The notes beneath the pieces are model-generated. The model saw nothing but the letters and a program-made list of their open reading frames with translations, made no database searches and was not told the origin of the DNA. Made by a program: the position numbers and the translations under genes. Shown here one piece after another: positions 19,570 through 22,077 of a DNA stretch of 22,077 nucleotides. Source of the DNA: Phaeoceros laevis. Taxonomy: Eukaryota; Anthocerotophyta; Anthocerotopsida; Notothyladales. Positions within the stretch are counted from its first letter, which is position 1. Each line of letters opens with the position of its first letter. Where the stretch lies: positions 1-22,077 of the forward strand of contig JBNGIQ010005041.1 of assembly GCA_049999765.1 (NCBI GenBank), given 5' to 3'.

Positions 19570-20696
19570 TTAGAAGGTAGTGAAAAAGTCAGGTAGATGG
19601 GCGTTTGTGTATTTGGTGCGTTTAGAGTCCCTTCTTTTGGGTTTAGGCTTCGATTTCTGTTGCGATCTGGGTATGCCAGCGATTCGGTCCCTTCGAGCCG
19701 AGCTAGATGCCGGTTTCATACCAGCTTTCATCAGCTCCCTCTCTACGTCCACAAGGTCTCTGGGCATTTCTACGGTCCTGTAAAGCTGCTTCACATCATC
19801 GTGCACCGCAATCTGGATCTTAGGGTCGTTAGGGTAGATCATTTCCTCCTGAGAGTCACTGTTCGTGAGGATCCACACCTCCACGGCGGCTTTCAATTCC
19901 TGCACAAAAATGAAAAACATGTTGCTAATATGCCGTACGCTTGTAAAGTGAGATGGACATACAAAGTTCTAATGAGCATATACGCACCTGCACATCAGAT
20001 ACCACACCAACGTACGAGTCCTTCAAATCTGCGATTGGGATGCCCTCCGGCAAGTGTCTAACCAACTTAAGCAGGTCCGTCTTATTACTCAGCTCGTGCT
20101 TGGACTGGAATTACGCAATAGAGGCAAACAGGAGACAAGGTTAGGGTTCCCGTGATAGGATCCTTCAAGATTACAGTACGAAAAGGTCTATAGCACACCT
20201 TGTACGCGAACCGCTGGCCATCGAACGACACCTTAACATTGGTCTTGAGGCTCTCGAAGACCTCCCTGTTGCCCTTGACATCTACATAACACAAGTCATT
20301 GATTTCCTCGGGTAGCAACGCTTGTCTCGTCTGCACTAACACAGGCAGAGAGTAACCATCGCACCTGCAGGAAGACTATCTGATAGCTGCTCAGCAAACA
20401 AAGCGTGGAAACCCTACCTCCAAAAGCACACCAAGCACGCGCTTGATTTGAGCTCCAACTGGCGACTTCCGAATGGTTGCAATCTGCTGCAGCTTATCGG
20501 TGTCATTGGTGAATGAAAAGCGCTGTGCAAATGGCACTTGAGACTGAATAGGTGGCGCTGGCTGCGGGAGATTGCGGGAAGCAGAAGCCCTGGATTGTGC
20601 GGCTTGCGCTGCCGCGGTCCGAGCAGGCTTGGCAGCAATAGCAGTGAGTTCGGCTTGCCGCTTGGTGAAATTCACCAATTGGTCTCGCAATGCCAT
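19570..20696 (-). CDS. GTF2E2: Transcription initiation factor TFIIE subunit beta
   Basis: This is the smaller subunit of TFIIE, which helps recruit and control TFIIH in the RNA polymerase II pre-initiation complex, in the nucleus. Exons are 20696-20418, 20330-20199, 20104-19988 and 19899-19570. All introns are GT-AG, 87-94 nt, and every exon holds whole codons, giving 285 aa, the length of the plant family. The N-terminus is Ala/Gln-rich and basic. Exons 1-2 carry the first winged-helix domain (IKRVLGVLLE, PEEINDLCYVD, VKVSFDGQRFAYK). The second follows (HELSNKTDLLKLVRHLPEGI, IADLKDSY, then WILTNSDSQEEMIYPNDPK). The tail shows VDVERELMKAGMKPA and a Lys/Arg-rich end with SKRTKYTNAHLPDFF, typical of the family. 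ATG 20696 begins MALRDQL, as in plant homologues. A hAT-like MITE sits 104 bp upstream and may lie in its promoter or leader. Confidence 0.95.
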
Positions 20697-20791
20697 TTCC
20701 ACGGCTCCAAGTTGTGCCGCGGGGACTAGACACACCGGCTCTGGAACGAAAAGGGTATTGGTCCACTTGTAAACTCTCACACGCCGAACTC

Positions 20792-20799
20792 CTTACAAC
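20792..20799. repeat. Left 8-bp target-site duplication of the MITE
   Basis: CTTACAAC here is repeated exactly at 21283-21290, directly outside the two element ends. Confidence 0.9.
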
Positions 20800-21282
20800 T
20801 AGGGATGGCCCTAAAAACCAAAACCACAGTTAAAAACAATAATAGCGAGATAATCGAAGACAAACCTTTCAAGGCTGAAGAAGAACCGGAGAAGACTTGA
20901 TATTTTTTTGGGTTCTCCTAGTGTTCATGTATAGACATTCAAACATGTTCTATGCATCAAGATCAAACATATTTACGACCCAGATATATTACAGATTAAT
21001 CTATAAAAATCATATTTTTAATAATTATAATATTTTTACCAAGCAAATTCGTGATTACCAAGCCTATTTGTTTTTAACTTCCTATATGGTAATTACCAAA
21101 CCGGTCTATTATTAACGGACTATGTGGTAATTACTAACCCAATCTCTTTAAATCAGGGTATTTACACCAATTGGTAATTACCTGATGGTTACTTTGATTT
21201 TCCAGAGGCCTGATAAAAACTATTTTAAACTGGTATTTATCAATTGGTAACTTATCAGTTAGTTTCTACCGGGACATCCCTA
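20800..21282. mobile_element. hAT-like MITE, 483 bp, non-autonomous
   Basis: The element is bounded by terminal inverted repeats: TAGGGATGGCCC at the left end (20800-20811), and at the right end GGGACATCCCTA (21271-21282), whose complement is TAGGGATGTCCC. Eleven of 12 bases pair. An exact 8-bp direct repeat, CTTACAAC, flanks it (20792-20799 and 21283-21290). An 8-bp target duplication and a TAGGGATG-type end are hallmarks of the hAT superfamily. The interior is strongly AT-rich and has no transposase frame. Subterminal copies of GGTAATTACC occur at 21088-21097 and 21173-21182, with GGTAATTACT at 21126-21135 and related TTACCAA words near 21040 and 21056. These resemble the repeated transposase-binding words of hAT elements (inference). 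Intact ends and a perfect duplication suggest a fairly recent insertion. Confidence 0.9.
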
Positions 21283-21290
21283 CTTACAAC
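21283..21290. repeat. Right 8-bp target-site duplication of the MITE
   Basis: CTTACAAC is an exact match to 20792-20799. Removing one copy plus 20800-21282 would restore the presumed pre-insertion site. Confidence 0.9.
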
Positions 21291-21539
21291 AGCTTTACAC
21301 TAAAGGCATGCAAATTCGTGGACTAATAAAACTTACTAGGCCTAACTTAGAGCATACGCCTTCTGAGGCAGCCAACTCCCATGTGCCATGCGAGTTGGAT
21401 TCGCCAATTCCCAAATAGTTATTTCCTTGTTCGGCTTTCGCCATTTACGCTTTGGCGTGTTCACGAACACCGTTTTAAGGGCCTACCTTATTCAACGGAG
21501 TAGCACTTGGAATGTAAGTGTGATATAGAAGGGCAAAAA

Positions 21540-21955
21540 CGAAAAAGGGGGCCTCCCTGTGTGCTCCCTGCCCCTGCTGGAAGGGCTCCTGGAGGCAGGG
21601 CGCGGCGAGGGAGTAAGGGTCGGCCATCCCAGCAGGCTGCAGTCAAGGAAGGGAGCACGCAAGGGAGGGAGGGGGCGCCATCCGTCAGGCAAGGAGCGGC
21701 AAGAGAGGGAGCCGCCCTCCCTCGGCCCCTCGGGCAGCTGGCGGGCATGGCAAGCGCACGCGCACCTGGAAGGGCCGAGGGAGGGCCTCCCTCTCTCCAC
21801 CGCCCCCTGCCGTGCTAGCGCTCTCGGCGCCGCTCCTCTTTTCGTGCTCCTTCCGCCCTGCAATTCACCCCATCCTCCTCGAGGAGGGCGAGTCGTCCGA
21901 CTCCTCCCAAGTCCCAACGCCCTGCAACCGCACCCCAGTCCCGAGTCCTCTACAT
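21540..21955. repeat. GC-rich island with inverted repeats
   Basis: Base composition changes sharply at both edges. Inside, CCTCCCTGTGTGCTCCC (21552-21568) pairs with GGGAGCACGCAAGGGAGG (21651-21668), allowing one mismatch and one extra base. That makes a stem of about 17 bp with a loop of about 80. Further GGGAGG and CCTCCC words recur (for example near 21662, 21712 and 21780). Open frames on both strands are low-complexity (Pro/Arg/Gly/Ser) and look like chance products of composition. It may be a foldback element or part of a repeat family. No target duplication was found. Confidence 0.5.
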
Positions 21956-22009
21956 AAACTGGGCCATTTGAAGGATGTGCTTTTTTCGTGAATTCTTACG
22001 AAATGAATC

Positions 22010-22077
22010 TTTATTAATAATGTGAAGTTCTGCAGGCGCGCCACACAGCTTCTTGCACAGGGAGGAAGGCGATGCCC
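22010..22077 (-). other. Possible 3' end of a minus-strand gene (partial)
   Basis: On the minus strand an open frame from the window edge reads FLPVQEAVWRACRTSHY and stops near 22018. An AATAAA signal follows at 22015-22010. This is compatible with a last exon and a poly(A) signal, but the signal sits unusually close to the stop and no family is recognised. Chance is a fair alternative. Confidence 0.2.

Larger units (their letters stand above)
21291..22077. other. Intergenic right end of the window
   Basis: No gene is firmly supported. 21291-21540 is ordinary mixed sequence. 21540-21955 is a GC-rich island, listed separately. 21956-22077 returns to AT-rich sequence. It has a minus-strand AATAAA at 22015-22010 next to a short open minus-strand frame reaching the window edge, so the window may cut into the 3' end of a minus-strand gene. 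Confidence 0.4.

Noticed and set aside
20897-21115. 72-codon plus-strand frame in the MITE
   Set aside because: AT-rich Tyr/Asn/Ile/Phe frame produced by base composition. Not a transposase.
21492-21957. Long low-complexity frames in the GC-rich island
   Set aside because: Open frames on both strands arise from GC content. No conserved motif and no start context support a gene.
1-22077. CRISPR arrays, rRNA or tRNA genes, bacterial operons, viral genes
   Set aside because: Looked for and not seen. The many short introns and plant gene families indicate nuclear plant DNA.

Overview
The window looks like nuclear DNA of a seed-free land plant. It has plant-type genes with many short GT-AG introns: 27 inferred here, about 79-216 nt, mostly 80-115 nt. 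It also carries an intronless organellar-type PPR-DYW gene with a non-canonical C-terminus and a decayed second PPR locus. Gene density is high, with eight intact or nearly intact genes in 22 kb. The altered DYW end is a type described from lineages with heavy organelle RNA editing (hornworts, lycophytes, ferns). I cannot name the genus from sequence alone.

Layout from left to right. (1) 710-2105 (+) is an uncharacterised protein with four copies of an aromatic-G-R-x-A-[ST] motif and a Ser/Lys-rich tail, cut by a 100-N gap. (2) 2290-2793 (-) is a decayed receptor-like-kinase fragment. (3) 3072-6083 (-) is an EF-hand Na+/Ca2+ exchanger-like (NCL) gene with 11 exons. (4) 6726-8521 (-) is a MOSC/mARC-type molybdenum-cofactor protein with 9 exons. 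(5) 9467-9955 (-) is a secreted STIG1-like Cys-rich protein in one exon. (6) 10710-13346 (-) is a PPR-DYW protein ending in DRH, in one exon. (7) 14085-15916 (-) is proteasome subunit RPN9 with 6 exons, head to head with (8) presenilin at 16096-17716 (+), 2 exons, across only 179 bp. (9) 18384-19550 (+) is a PPR pseudogene. (10) 19570-20696 (-) is TFIIE beta with 4 exons. (11) 20800-21282 is a hAT-like MITE with an exact 8-bp target duplication, just upstream of TFIIE beta. (12) 21540-21955 is a GC-rich foldback-like island, and the window may end in the 3' part of another minus-strand gene.

The genes do not form a pathway. Most are conserved housekeeping genes: proteasome lid, basal transcription, intramembrane proteolysis, Ca2+ transport and Moco chemistry. 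Exon models were built by hand: each intron was required to be GT-AG, to keep the frame, and to join conserved family motifs. RPN9 (386 aa), TFIIE beta (285 aa) and MOSC (319 aa) come out at the lengths expected for their plant families, which supports the models. The least certain parts are the NCL N-terminus, the PPR start codon and everything about gene 1 beyond the gap. The most unusual items are the variant DYW domain, the unrecognised repeat protein, the intact hAT-MITE and the very short shared RPN9-presenilin promoter with upstream ORFs.
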